Source of the DNA: Clostridia bacterium | Lineage (GTDB): Bacteria > Bacillota > Clostridia > Christensenellales > Aristaeellaceae | DNA: 10,679 nucleotides | Assembly: GCA_017412445.1 (NCBI GenBank) | Contig: JAFPYA010000159.1 | Span: forward strand, 1 to 10,679 | Direction: 5' to 3' | In this document: positions 1 to 7,374 of the stretch, piece by piece | How positions within the stretch are numbered: the stretch's first letter is position 1 | Layout: the number at the start of each line of letters is the position of its first letter | Translations under genes and position numbers: made by a program | Notes under the pieces: generated by a model | Database searches by the model: none | Told to the model about the DNA's origin: nothing | The model's input: the letters and a program-made list of their open reading frames with translations, nothing else

Positions 1-847
1 ACATGCGCGCGTCGAGCAGGTCGAGTATATGCAGCGCCTCCGCCTCGGGAAACATGGGCGGCTTGGGTGAGCCGTATTCAGGCAGGTCGTGATGTGAAAG
101 CACCATATGCTCGAGCATTATCAGCAGCTCGTGATCCATGCCGAGCTCCTTGCCGAACTTGTCCAGCTTGCTTACGCCCATGACTATGTGACCCAGTAGG
201 TTGCCCTCTACCGTGTAGTCGGTCACCAGTCCGAGCTCGTCGCATTTCATTTCTTCTATTTTACAAAGGTCGTGCACTATGACGCCTGCGGCCAAAAGAT
301 CGGAATCGAGAAAAGGATATAGCTTGCAAATGTAGCCCGCCCCTTCAAGCATCTTGGTGGTGTGGTTGAGCAGGCCGCTACGCTGAGCGTGATGAAGGTT
401 TTTTGCGCCGGGCATAAAGTTGAGCTTTTCGCCTGCGTCGTCTATCATTTTAAGGATCAGATCCTTTAATTGTCTGTTTTCCATGGCGTCGGCGCGGTTT
501 ATTATGTCGTCGAGCATGTCTTCCGGCTGCCTTGGCGCGATGGGTATAAGACTGTTCATATCGACCTCGTCGGAATCAACGCTCAGGCGCATCTTGTCGA
601 CCCTGAGCTGGAGGCGGTTATTGTACTCCTGCACCATACCGCGCAGCTTTATAACGCTGCCCACCTCAGGCGGCAGGTCCTGACTGTCCCATTTTTTGGC
701 GTTGATTTCACCCGTCGTATCGACGAGCGTCATGTCCAGATACTTTGAGCCGTTCATAGAGTTTTTTTGCTGTGATGTTTTAACGAGCAAAAAGCCTTCA
801 AAGCTCATGTTCTTTATCATGTCGCATACCGCAATCTGAGGCTTCAT
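1..847 (-). CDS. yhaM: YhaM-family 3'-5' exoribonuclease (OB-fold plus HD domain), C-terminus cut by window edge
   Basis: 282 residues are visible from the ATG at 847; the gene runs off the left edge, and with family members near 310 residues about 30 are missing. Residues about 10-90 form an OB-like nucleic-acid-binding domain (pattern G-F-L-L-V-K, then W-D at 53-54). Residues about 150-282 form an HD metal-dependent hydrolase domain: H162, the H192-D193 pair (V-H-D-L-C-K), H220 in G-N-L-L-G-H, H252/H253 in L-S-H-H, and D276/D279 in L-D-L-L-D-A. This order and the S-P-K-P-P...E-A-E stretch match B. subtilis YhaM, which trims RNA and single-stranded DNA from the 3' end in the cytoplasm. A GGGGGAAG ribosome site lies 5-6 bases before the ATG. 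Most relatives have Gly where this protein has Cys in H-D-L-C-K, a mild change. It is transcribed away from the SH3b gene. Confidence 0.9.
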   Translation of the reverse strand, partial: MKPQIAVCDMIKNMSFEGFLLVKTSQQKNSMNGSKYLDMTLVDTTGEINAKKWDSQDLPPEVGSVIKLRGMVQEYNNRLQLRVDKMRLSVDSDEVDMNSLIPIAPRQPEDMLDDIINRADAMENRQLKDLILKMIDDAGEKLNFMPGAKNLHHAQRSGLLNHTTKMLEGAGYICKLYPFLDSDLLAAGVIVHDLCKIEEMKCDELGLVTDYTVEGNLLGHIVMGVSKLDKFGKELGMDHELLIMLEHMVLSHHDLPEYGSPKPPMFPEAEALHILDLLDARM

Positions 848-877
848 AGCTGCTTCCCCCAATCTGTTTCTTTTTAT

Positions 878-906
878 ATTGTACATTAAATTCTTGTCGG
901 TTTCAA
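878..906 (-). promoter_or_regulatory. Sigma-A-like promoter of the yhaM-like gene
   Basis: Read on the minus strand there is TTGAAA (plus 901-906), a 17-base spacer, then TACAAT (plus 878-883). The predicted start is about 24 bases upstream of the ATG at 847. Both boxes are one base from consensus and the spacing is ideal. Assigned from sequence only. Confidence 0.65.
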
Positions 907-935
907 CTTTTCAGCTTAACAAGTATAAATCATTA

Positions 936-963
936 ATATGTGTTGACAATTTGCAATACATAT
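936..963. promoter_or_regulatory. 28-bp inverted repeat overlapping the SH3b-gene promoter, candidate operator
   Basis: The left arm ATATGTGTTG (936-945) and right arm CAATACATAT (954-963) are reverse complements at 9 of 10 positions, separated by 8 bases. The repeat covers the -35 box and ends three bases before the -10 box at 966. That is the position expected for a dimeric repressor site. No regulator gene is visible nearby. Confidence 0.55.
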
Positions 964-971
964 GATATACT
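943..971 (+). promoter_or_regulatory. Sigma-A-like promoter of the SH3b-lysozyme / tatD unit
   Basis: TTGACA at 943-948, a 17-base spacer and TATACT at 966-971. The -35 box is perfect and the -10 box differs from consensus by one base. The predicted transcription start is near 978, giving a leader of about 25 bases before the ATG at 1003. Confidence 0.75.
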
Positions 972-1002
972 TTTGTAACAAAGAGTATGGGGAGGAATGT
1001 AT

Positions 1003-2520
1003 ATGAAACTCTCTTTGCGTTTGCTTAGTTTATTAATGTGCCTTGCGTTTTTGCTGGGCAGTATATCTGTTGCGCTTGCGGACAATCAGGGGCTTTATGC
1101 CTTTGTCAAAACCAACAGAGCGGCCCTTTATTCAAATTCCACAATGAAGACACGCTCAATGTACCTTCAAAAATATGAGTTGGTTACTGTGCTTGCAAAC
1201 GACGGAGTGAAGGCGCAGGTACAGTATGGCAGCAAGACGGGTTACATTTATGTCAAGTATCTTGCGGGCGTAACCCCGATAAACGAAAAAGCCTATATCA
1301 ATCGCGATACTAAGGTTTATATGCGGCCGTATACCTCTTCGCAAAGCACAAAAGTCTCGAAAAACACCGCTATAACCGTACTCATGTACAACGGCTCCTG
1401 GGCGATGATAGAAAAGGACGGCTTGCTTGCGTATATTCAAAAGGCTTTCTTATCGGACAGCATTGACTCTGGCGCTACGCCATTGCCAGAGATGGGGCGG
1501 TATGATTACAGCTTGAGCGGCACTGTAACGGAATGTGATTTTCAGGCTACAGTAAACGTATCCTCTCTCAGCGTATACTCAAAAGCAAGCGCCTCCTCCT
1601 CAAAGCTTGGCACGATAAAACGCAACACCGTAGTCAACGTCTACGCCTTCAACTCAAGCTGGGCATATATAGAGCTGAACGGACGCTACGGCTATTGCCG
1701 CTGGGCGTATCTGAAGAGGATTGCATCTTCGGACGTCCTACTTGTTACACCTGCCCCGACTTCAACAATTCCGAGCAGCTATACTCTCGATACCGCCATA
1801 GAGGCAAAGGCTAATGCCAAAATCAAAGTATATGAAACGCCATCCTTAAGCGGAAAATATCTGGGCTACGTGGCCAAGGGAACGAGCGTGTATATATTGG
1901 CCTACAATGACAACTGGGCTTACATAAGCCTGAACGGCAAATATGGCTATACCAAAAAGACCGGGCTCACACCCGTAGCCGCAGACGTAACCCCTACTCC
2001 CACTCCTGCTCCGACACCCACGCCGACTCCTTCGCCTACACCCACTCCGGTTTATTCCTCCACGGACGAAATATTCCTGAACACATCCACAACCAATGAG
2101 GAAAAAGTGTACGAATTCTTCACGAGCCGTACAACATATAACGAAGCCGTGGCCTGTGGTCTGCTTGCCAACATGAAACAGGAGTCGAATTTCAACCCTG
2201 AATCCGGTAAGGGCAAAAACTACCAGGGTATATGCCAGTGGAGTACTTCTCGCTTTGCGATACTTACAAACTGGTGCGAGCAGAACGGCTATAACCCCTA
2301 TTCGCTCGAGGGTCAGTGCAAGTTCCTCTGGTACGATCTTTCCCAGCGCTATACCGTGTATCACAAGGCGCTTATGAACATCGAAAACACCGCTCAGGGC
2401 GCCTATGATGCAGGCTACTACTTCTGCTACTACTACGAGCGGCCTGCTAACCTCGAAAGCTCATCAGCCGCGCGCGGCACTAAAGCGCGTGACATTTACT
2501 GGGTGAAATATGCGCACTGA
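1003..2520 (+). CDS. Secreted cell-wall protein: four SH3b domains, Thr/Pro linker, C-terminal lysozyme-like domain
   Basis: I choose ATG 1003 (505 residues) over ATG 997 because the GGGGAGGA site at 989-996 abuts 997 but lies about 7 bases from 1003. A signal peptide follows (positively charged start, hydrophobic core, A-L-A, with cleavage predicted after residue 26). Four bacterial SH3-type repeats follow at about 29-90, 96-150, 180-238 and 265-323; the last three carry the S/N-W-A signature. A Thr-Pro-rich linker (about 330-350) leads to a C-terminal domain (about 365-505) resembling phage tail-tip lysozymes (Phage_lysozyme2-like): L-L-A-N-M-K-Q-E-S-N-F-N-P, then G-I-C-Q-W. E394 in Q-E-S is the likely catalytic glutamate. 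The expected role is binding peptidoglycan and cutting its glycan strands during wall remodelling. SH3b and secretion are clear; the hydrolase activity is inferred from family resemblance. It heads a two-gene unit with tatD. Confidence 0.85.
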   Translation: MKLSLRLLSLLMCLAFLLGSISVALADNQGLYAFVKTNRAALYSNSTMKTRSMYLQKYELVTVLANDGVKAQVQYGSKTGYIYVKYLAGVTPINEKAYINRDTKVYMRPYTSSQSTKVSKNTAITVLMYNGSWAMIEKDGLLAYIQKAFLSDSIDSGATPLPEMGRYDYSLSGTVTECDFQATVNVSSLSVYSKASASSSKLGTIKRNTVVNVYAFNSSWAYIELNGRYGYCRWAYLKRIASSDVLLVTPAPTSTIPSSYTLDTAIEAKANAKIKVYETPSLSGKYLGYVAKGTSVYILAYNDNWAYISLNGKYGYTKKTGLTPVAADVTPTPTPAPTPTPTPSPTPTPVYSSTDEIFLNTSTTNEEKVYEFFTSRTTYNEAVACGLLANMKQESNFNPESGKGKNYQGICQWSTSRFAILTNWCEQNGYNPYSLEGQCKFLWYDLSQRYTVYHKALMNIENTAQGAYDAGYYFCYYYERPANLESSSAARGTKARDIYWVKYAH

Positions 2521-2534
2521 TTAAGAGGAAGAGC

Positions 2535-3314
2535 ATGAGACTGTTTGACACTCACTGCCACATCAACGACGAGAAATTTGACGAGGATCGCGCGTTAGTA
2601 ATCGAGAGGATGCACCAGGGCGGCATAGAGAAGGCCGTAGTCGTCGGCGACGCTACAAAGAGCGCAGACGATGTGCTCAATTTGATTTCGCAGAACGGCT
2701 TTCTTTACGGCGCATACGGGCTTCACCCCCACGACGCAAAGGATTGGTGCGAAGATGTAAAAAGGCGCATAGCTCAAGTGATGCCAAAAGACAAAATAGT
2801 GGCGCTTGGCGAAATAGGCCTTGATTACCATTACGACTTTTCTGACAGGGAGACTCAAAGAAAGGTATTTGCTTCACAGCTTGAGCTTGCGCACGAGCTT
2901 GACAAGCCGGTCATATTGCATATACGCGAAGCGCACGGTGACGCTTATGACATATTAAAAAACAGCATAAGCCACGGAATCAGAATAAGAGGCATAATGC
3001 ACTGCTACGGCGGAAGCCTTGAAAGCGCGATCGAATACGTCAAAATGGGACTGTATATCTCCTTTTCGGGCTCGCTGACATTTAAAAACGCCCCTATTCT
3101 CACGCGGTGCGCCGAGAATCTTCCCATGGATCGCCTGCTTATAGAGACAGATAGTCCCTATATGGCTCCCGTGCCTCTGCGCGGCAGACGGAACGAGCCT
3201 GCGTACGTAAAATACGTGTGTGAAAAGCTTGCCGAAATTCGCGGTATGGATGCGGAGGAGGTCAGCGAGATAACGTACAAAAACGCCTTAAATGCCTTTG
3301 GTCTTAAAAACTGA
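2535..3314 (+). CDS. tatD: TatD-family metal-dependent hydrolase (3'-5' DNase type)
   Basis: 259 residues, the usual length for this family, with an AGAGGAAG ribosome site just before ATG 2535. It is a TIM-barrel metallohydrolase of the amidohydrolase superfamily. All expected metal ligands are present: H7 and H9 in D-T-H-C-H, E93 in G-E-I-G-L-D-Y, H129 in I-L-H-I-R, H156 in M-H-C-Y-G-G and D206 in E-T-D-S-P-Y. H64-P-H66 is the conserved G-x-H-P pair. Family members act in the cytoplasm as metal-dependent 3'-5' exonucleases on DNA or as D-aminoacyl-tRNA-type hydrolases; the exact substrate cannot be read from sequence. The gene starts 14 bp after the SH3b-lysozyme stop with no promoter between, so the two are probably co-transcribed. 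This pairing looks like convenience rather than a known pathway. TatD and YcfH-type paralogues are hard to separate, so the symbol is approximate. Confidence 0.93.
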   Translation: MRLFDTHCHINDEKFDEDRALVIERMHQGGIEKAVVVGDATKSADDVLNLISQNGFLYGAYGLHPHDAKDWCEDVKRRIAQVMPKDKIVALGEIGLDYHYDFSDRETQRKVFASQLELAHELDKPVILHIREAHGDAYDILKNSISHGIRIRGIMHCYGGSLESAIEYVKMGLYISFSGSLTFKNAPILTRCAENLPMDRLLIETDSPYMAPVPLRGRRNEPAYVKYVCEKLAEIRGMDAEEVSEITYKNALNAFGLKN

Positions 3315-3326
3315 GAAATATAAGCT

Positions 3327-3354
3327 GCGCTGTCGATTCAGGCAGCGTCTTTTT
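3327..3354 (+). terminator. Rho-independent terminator after tatD
   Basis: An 8-bp stem pairs 3327-3334 with 3341-3348 around a 6-base loop; two of the pairs are G-T wobbles. After one C comes a run of five T. It begins 12 bases after the tatD stop and separates that unit from the GH2 gene. Confidence 0.7.
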
Positions 3355-3364
3355 ATTCGACTAA

Positions 3365-3384
3365 AAGAGCAAATATACGCTCTT
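3365..3384. promoter_or_regulatory. Perfect inverted repeat at the GH2 promoter, candidate operator
   Basis: AAGAGC (3365-3370) and GCTCTT (3379-3384) are exact reverse complements 8 bases apart. The right arm overlaps the first two bases of the -35 box, a suitable place for a sugar-responsive repressor. With no T-run after it and a terminator already upstream, it is unlikely to be a second terminator. Confidence 0.45.
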
Positions 3385-3412
3385 GACATCAGGCACTTTT
3401 TTAATGTAGAAT
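3383..3412 (+). promoter_or_regulatory. Sigma-A-like promoter of the GH2 gene
   Basis: TTGACA at 3383-3388, an 18-base spacer and TAGAAT at 3407-3412. A strong GGAGGTG ribosome site follows at 3423-3429, so the leader is only about 15 bases. The GH2 gene therefore appears to be expressed independently of tatD. Confidence 0.65.
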
Positions 3413-3434
3413 ATTTTCAATCGGAGGTGAAAAT

Positions 3435-5090
3435 ATGTACAGATTATTCAAGGAACACTTTGCTAGAAACGTTGTTTCGCTTGACGGCATCTGGACGCTC
3501 GACGTGCCGAAGACCGGCCAGCGCTACTACGCCATCGTCCCCGGCGTATGGGAAGCCATCCCCGAATTGGCTGCGTTTGAGGGAGTCGCCGTTTATTCCA
3601 AAGCTGTCAGCGTCTCTAAAGGCTGTGATATCATGCTCAGATTCGGCGGCGTAAGCCATACAGCAAGGGTGTTTTGGAACGGCGACGAGGTCGGAAGTCA
3701 TTATAACGCCTTTACCGGATTTGAGGTAATTATAAAAGGCGTTTCAAGCGGCGAGCACAGACTTGCAGTTGAGGTGGACAATTCATTTGGCGAGAACTCC
3801 ACGCTACATATTCCTAATGACTACTTCACCTACGGCGGCATCAACCGCTCTGTGGAGCTTCATTATCTTGAAGATGCATATATCGCAAGACAGTCCTTCT
3901 ATGCTACCGAAAACCTGGATGGCACGTTCGACGCCCACGTAAGAGCGACCGTCTGTGCGCTTAAAAATGTAAGCGATGTTCAATATGTACTTTCTATTGC
4001 AGACAAGAGCACAAAGGTTTCCTTGAATCAGCTTTCAGGCGGCGAGTGCAGGGAAATAGAAGTTGTGCTACCGTCGATAATGGCCGAGAGATGGGAAGTG
4101 CGCGATGCCCGCCTTTACGATTTGTGCGGTGTGCTATATGCCGGAGACAGGTCAATCGACGATTTGATCGATCGTGTGGGTTTCAGAACCTTTGAAATCG
4201 CGGGCGAAAAAATGCTGCTGAACCACAAACGCGTAACGATCAAGGGCTTCAATCGCCACGAGGATCACGGACAGCTCGGGATGAGCATGGATGCGGGCAC
4301 AATGATGTGTGACCTTCAGCTTTTGCTCGACATGGGCGCAAACTCAGTGCGCACCTGTCACTATCCCAACGATCCCCTGTTTCTCGATCTTTGCGATGAG
4401 CTCGGAATTCTTGTATGGGAAGAGCATCACGCCCGCGCGCTTCCAGGCGATATACTCAGAAGTGAGCTTTTCACAAAGCAAATCAGCGACTGCAATACAG
4501 AGATGATTACCCAGCACGTAAACCATCCCTGCATATACATCTGGGGCATACTCAACGAGTGCGAAAGCGAAACCGAGTTCGGCCACGAGCTTTACCGAAA
4601 AAACTTTGAACAATTGAAGCACCTCGATCCCACGCGCCCTGTGACATTCGCTTCTTGCAGGCACTTTAAGGACGTATGCCTCGATCTGGTCGATGTGGTG
4701 TCGTTCAACATTTACCCTGCATGGTATGAGGACGTGCCTGTGAGCGAATATCTCGATAAGCTGCTCAAATGGATGGATGAAAACGGCGCGAAGGACAAGC
4801 CTGTGCTTATAAGTGAGATAGGCGCCGGAGCCATACCCGGTTATCACGACCCTTTCCGCAGGGCAAAATGGTCCGAAGAAAGACAGGCTGACATTCTTGA
4901 AAAGCAAATCTCTGCCGTGCTCGCTTCTGCGCGCACAAGCGGCCTTTATATCTGGCAGTTTGCAGACGTAAGGGTAGATGAGAAATGGGCCATGCGCCGT
5001 CCGCGCACCATGAACAACAAAGGCGTTGTTGACGAGTACAGACGTCCGAAGCTCGCATATTCAACGGTGAAGGAGCTCTATAATAAGTAG
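3435..5090 (+). CDS. Glycoside hydrolase family 2 enzyme, probable beta-glucuronidase
   Basis: 551 residues with the GH2 order: a jelly-roll sugar-binding domain (about 10-145, with F-W-N-G at 80-83 and Y-G-G-I-N-R at 133-138), an immunoglobulin-like domain (about 150-255) and a TIM barrel (about 258-551). The acid/base is E375 in I-L-N-E375 and the nucleophile E461 in I-S-E461-I-G-A-G. N527-x-K529 in M-N-N-K-G resembles the N-x-K motif by which beta-glucuronidases recognise the substrate carboxylate, so I favour cleavage of beta-glucuronides. It lacks a signal peptide, so it should act in the cytoplasm on imported conjugates or oligosaccharides. It is about 50 residues shorter than E. coli UidA (about 600), lacking a C-terminal extension. 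No transporter or uronate catabolic gene is adjacent, and GH2 also contains beta-galactosidases and beta-mannosidases, so substrate remains tentative. The coding start at 3435 has a strong ribosome site. Confidence 0.85.
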   Translation: MYRLFKEHFARNVVSLDGIWTLDVPKTGQRYYAIVPGVWEAIPELAAFEGVAVYSKAVSVSKGCDIMLRFGGVSHTARVFWNGDEVGSHYNAFTGFEVIIKGVSSGEHRLAVEVDNSFGENSTLHIPNDYFTYGGINRSVELHYLEDAYIARQSFYATENLDGTFDAHVRATVCALKNVSDVQYVLSIADKSTKVSLNQLSGGECREIEVVLPSIMAERWEVRDARLYDLCGVLYAGDRSIDDLIDRVGFRTFEIAGEKMLLNHKRVTIKGFNRHEDHGQLGMSMDAGTMMCDLQLLLDMGANSVRTCHYPNDPLFLDLCDELGILVWEEHHARALPGDILRSELFTKQISDCNTEMITQHVNHPCIYIWGILNECESETEFGHELYRKNFEQLKHLDPTRPVTFASCRHFKDVCLDLVDVVSFNIYPAWYEDVPVSEYLDKLLKWMDENGAKDKPVLISEIGAGAIPGYHDPFRRAKWSEERQADILEKQISAVLASARTSGLYIWQFADVRVDEKWAMRRPRTMNNKGVVDEYRRPKLAYSTVKELYNK

Positions 5091-5105
5091 TATGTTTTTT
5101 CCGAT

Positions 5106-5148
5106 AAAAAATGGACGCAGGCCGCAGAACGGACCTGCGCCCATTTTT
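5106..5148. terminator. Bidirectional Rho-independent terminator between GH2 and glpK
   Basis: An A-rich tract (5106-5111) and a T-rich tract (5144-5148) flank a long stem: ATGG with CCAT, an A/C mismatch, CGCAGG (5116-5121) with CCTGCG (5134-5139), then CCG with CGG around a 5-base loop, with one bulged A. The symmetry suits termination of the rightward GH2 and leftward glpK transcripts, whose stop codons are only 70 bp apart. Confidence 0.85.
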
Positions 5149-5158
5149 GTTATATATT

Positions 5159-6646
5159 TCAATCGTCCACCCAGTTCTTTGCACGCTCCACGGCTCTGTG
5201 CCAGTCGTTTATATGCTTTGCAGCCTCATAAGGCGTGAAGGCCGGTGAATATGCGCGCTCGCTCTTCCAGATAGCTTTAAGTTCGGTGTCGTTCCAGAGT
5301 CCGACTGCCCTTCCCGCAAGCATCGCTGATCCAAGTGCGGTGGTTTCAGTGATCTTGGGCTTTATGACTTCCGCGCCGAGTATGTTCGCCTGGAATTGCA
5401 TAAGAAAGTCGTTCGCCGTCGCGCCGCCATCTACTCTCAAGGCCTTTATCGGCGTACCGTAATCGTGTTGCATCGCTTCAAGCACATCGAGGGATTGGAA
5501 CGCTATGGATTCAAGCACGGCTCTTGCGATGTGCGCCCTGCCGCTGCCACGGGTAAGCCCCACCAGCACGCCCCTTGCGTACATATCCCAGTAAGGTGCC
5601 CCGAGTCCCGTAAAGGCCGGCACAAGGTAAACCCCGCCATTATTCGGTATGCTTTCAGCCAGATACTGACTTTCAGATGCGGATTGGATGAGCTTAAGCT
5701 CGTCCCTCAGCCACTGTACTGCAGCTCCCGCCACAAATACACTGCCCTCGAGCGCATATGTCGGCTTGCCGTCAAGGCGCCACGCCATAGTACTTACAAG
5801 GCCGTTTGAGCTGCGAACTATTTCACTGCCCGTATTCATAAGCAGGAAGCAGCCAGTGCCATATGTGTTTTTTGCCATGCCGCTTTCAAAGCAAGCCTGA
5901 CCGAACAGCGCCGCGTGCTGATCGCCTACAAGCGAAGCAATCGGGATTTCGCGTCCGAGTATGCTTTTGTCAAGCAGGCCTATAACGCAGGAGGTATCCT
6001 TGACCTCAGGCAACACGGCGGAGGGTATGTCGAGTATTCGCATAAGCTCGGCGTCCCAGGTCTGCGTCTTTAGGTTGAACAGCATCGTGCGCGAGGCGTT
6101 TGTGGCGTCTGTAACGTGGCAGGCGCCACCCGTAAAACGGTATGCAAGATACGAATCCACGGTGCCGAAGCAGACTTTTCCATTTTGAGCGTCGGCTCTC
6201 AGCGCGGGGTCGTTGTCCAGCAGCCACTTAAGCTTACTGCCTGAAAAGTAGGCGTCCGGCACAAGCCCTGTGCGCCGCGCGATTTCTTCGGTGTAGCCGT
6301 CGGTCTTGAGCTGTTCGATTATGGGCGCGGTTCTGCGGCACTGCCATACTATGGCGTTGGCTCTGCATTTACCGCTTTCTCTGTCCCAGACCAGAGTGGT
6401 TTCCCTCTGGTTTGTAATGCCTATAGCGTCTATGTCCTTTACGTCAATGTTTGCCTTTTCCACTGCCATTTTCAGAGAATCGAGCTGGCTTGACCAAATG
6501 TCCTCCGGGTCGTGCTCCACCCAGCCCGGTTGAGGATATATTTGCCGAAATTCATTTTGATGTACTGCGATTATCTGCCCCATCTCATCGAAGATTATAC
6601 AGCGGGAGCTGGTCGTACCCTGATCGAGCGCGGCTACATATTTCAT
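5159..6646 (-). CDS. glpK: Glycerol kinase
   Basis: 495 residues (E. coli GlpK 502), collinear throughout with the FGGY sugar-kinase family. It phosphorylates glycerol with ATP to glycerol 3-phosphate in the cytoplasm, feeding glycolysis and phospholipid synthesis. Visible motifs are D8-Q-G-T-T-S-S-R in the ATP-binding N-domain, R81-E82 in T-N-Q-R-E-T-T, Y133, and D242-Q243 in G-D-Q-H-A-A-L-F-G-Q. These correspond to the glycerol-contacting R83, E84, Y135 and D245 of E. coli. Also present are G-T-G-C-F, G-S-V-F-V-A-G-A, and R-V-D-G-G-A at 404-409. An AAGGAGGAAC ribosome site precedes ATG 6646. It starts only 17 bp after the rsmG stop and I see no promoter in the gap, so it is likely the last gene of an mnmG-rsmG-glpK transcript. 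No glpF or glpD is in the window, an unusual setting for glpK. Confidence 0.97.
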   Translation of the reverse strand: MKYVAALDQGTTSSRCIIFDEMGQIIAVHQNEFRQIYPQPGWVEHDPEDIWSSQLDSLKMAVEKANIDVKDIDAIGITNQRETTLVWDRESGKCRANAIVWQCRRTAPIIEQLKTDGYTEEIARRTGLVPDAYFSGSKLKWLLDNDPALRADAQNGKVCFGTVDSYLAYRFTGGACHVTDATNASRTMLFNLKTQTWDAELMRILDIPSAVLPEVKDTSCVIGLLDKSILGREIPIASLVGDQHAALFGQACFESGMAKNTYGTGCFLLMNTGSEIVRSSNGLVSTMAWRLDGKPTYALEGSVFVAGAAVQWLRDELKLIQSASESQYLAESIPNNGGVYLVPAFTGLGAPYWDMYARGVLVGLTRGSGRAHIARAVLESIAFQSLDVLEAMQHDYGTPIKALRVDGGATANDFLMQFQANILGAEVIKPKITETTALGSAMLAGRAVGLWNDTELKAIWKSERAYSPAFTPYEAAKHINDWHRAVERAKNWVDD

Positions 6647-6663
6647 ACTCGTTCCTCCTTGCG

Positions 6664-7374
6664 TTAAGCTTTCAACGGTCGTTTTTCGGCTATGCCTGCC
6701 TTTCTCGGAAACCTTTGCGGGGTCGGCTCGGCTTTTTCTATGACAACAATCTTGTGCGCCCAGTCGCGCCCGGGAATAAGGGCATCATCTATCGTCTTCA
6801 GTCTGCCGCCAAGCGTCTTAATGGCAAAGGCTGCTTCTTCGCATTCCTCCTCAGCGCCAGGCCCCTTTAAGGCGATCATACGCCCGCCGATTTTCACAAA
6901 CGGCAGCAGCCACTCGCTCAGCACAGTCATCGAGGCTACCGCCCTTGCCGTGACAAAGTCGAATTGTTCCCTGTAGGCCTCGTTTTTTGCGGCTTCCTCG
7001 CACCTCAAGTGTACCGAAGAGGCGTTGAGGCCGAGTGATCTTATTACAGAATTCAAAAAATCTACGCGCTTTGACAGCGAATCCATTAGCGTTACACGAC
7101 AGTTTCTCAGCATTATGGCGATGGGCAGTCCCGGAAATCCCGCGCCGCTGCCAACGTCGAGCAGCGTGCCCTCATCCTTTAAGTATTTAAGCGCAGTCAG
7201 GCTGTCGAGGTAGTTTCTGTCGCAGGCCTCGCTTATGTCGTCGCCTATGCGTGTAAGATTCATGTCTTTATTTGCCGCGATAAGCATCTGGTGGTAGAGT
7301 ACAAAGTCCTTAGCCTCATCGACGCTCATGCTTATCTGCATGAGATTTGAACGTTCAATCAGATGTTTTTCCAT
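6664..7374 (-). CDS. rsmG: 16S rRNA (guanine-N7) methyltransferase RsmG (GidB)
   Basis: 236 residues from ATG 7374. It transfers a methyl group from S-adenosylmethionine to N7 of 16S rRNA G527 (E. coli numbering). The Rossmann methyltransferase core is clear: L-L-D-V-G-S-G-A-G-F-P-G (71-82) binds the cofactor, D98 ends the second strand of the fold, and T-A-R-A-V-A (142-147) plus A-L-K-G (168-171) are family motifs. The C-terminal R-F-P-R-K-A-G...K-R-P-L is the typical RsmG ending. A GTG at 7386 would add four residues, but ATG 7374 fits homologue length better. No strong ribosome site precedes either, and the start lies 20 bp inside the end of mnmG, so translation is probably coupled to mnmG. 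A translation stop early in mnmG could therefore lower RsmG output. Confidence 0.95.
   Translation of the reverse strand: MEKHLIERSNLMQISMSVDEAKDFVLYHQMLIAANKDMNLTRIGDDISEACDRNYLDSLTALKYLKDEGTLLDVGSGAGFPGLPIAIMLRNCRVTLMDSLSKRVDFLNSVIRSLGLNASSVHLRCEEAAKNEAYREQFDFVTARAVASMTVLSEWLLPFVKIGGRMIALKGPGAEEECEEAAFAIKTLGGRLKTIDDALIPGRDWAHKIVVIEKAEPTPQRFPRKAGIAEKRPLKA

Noticed and set aside
997..999. ATG 997 as start of the SH3b-lysozyme gene
   Set aside because: The ribosome binding sequence directly abuts it; ATG 1003 in the same frame has normal spacing.
1984..2052. Thr-Pro codon repeats as a DNA repeat element
   Set aside because: These are in-frame and encode a protein linker; nothing suggests a separate repeat or CRISPR-like structure.
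1846..2364. 172-codon minus-strand frame inside the SH3b-lysozyme gene
   Set aside because: It is the mirror of a clearly real secreted protein, has low-complexity Arg/Gly/Cys runs opposite the Thr/Pro linker, and has no ribosome site or family resemblance.
3292..3654. 120-codon plus-strand frame overlapping the tatD end and the GH2 start
   Set aside because: It runs through the tatD terminator and the GH2 promoter, and overlaps GH2 in another frame.
4344..4907. 187-codon minus-strand frame inside the GH2 gene
   Set aside because: It lies opposite the GH2 catalytic domain and has no recognisable motifs; the GH2 frame explains the constraint.
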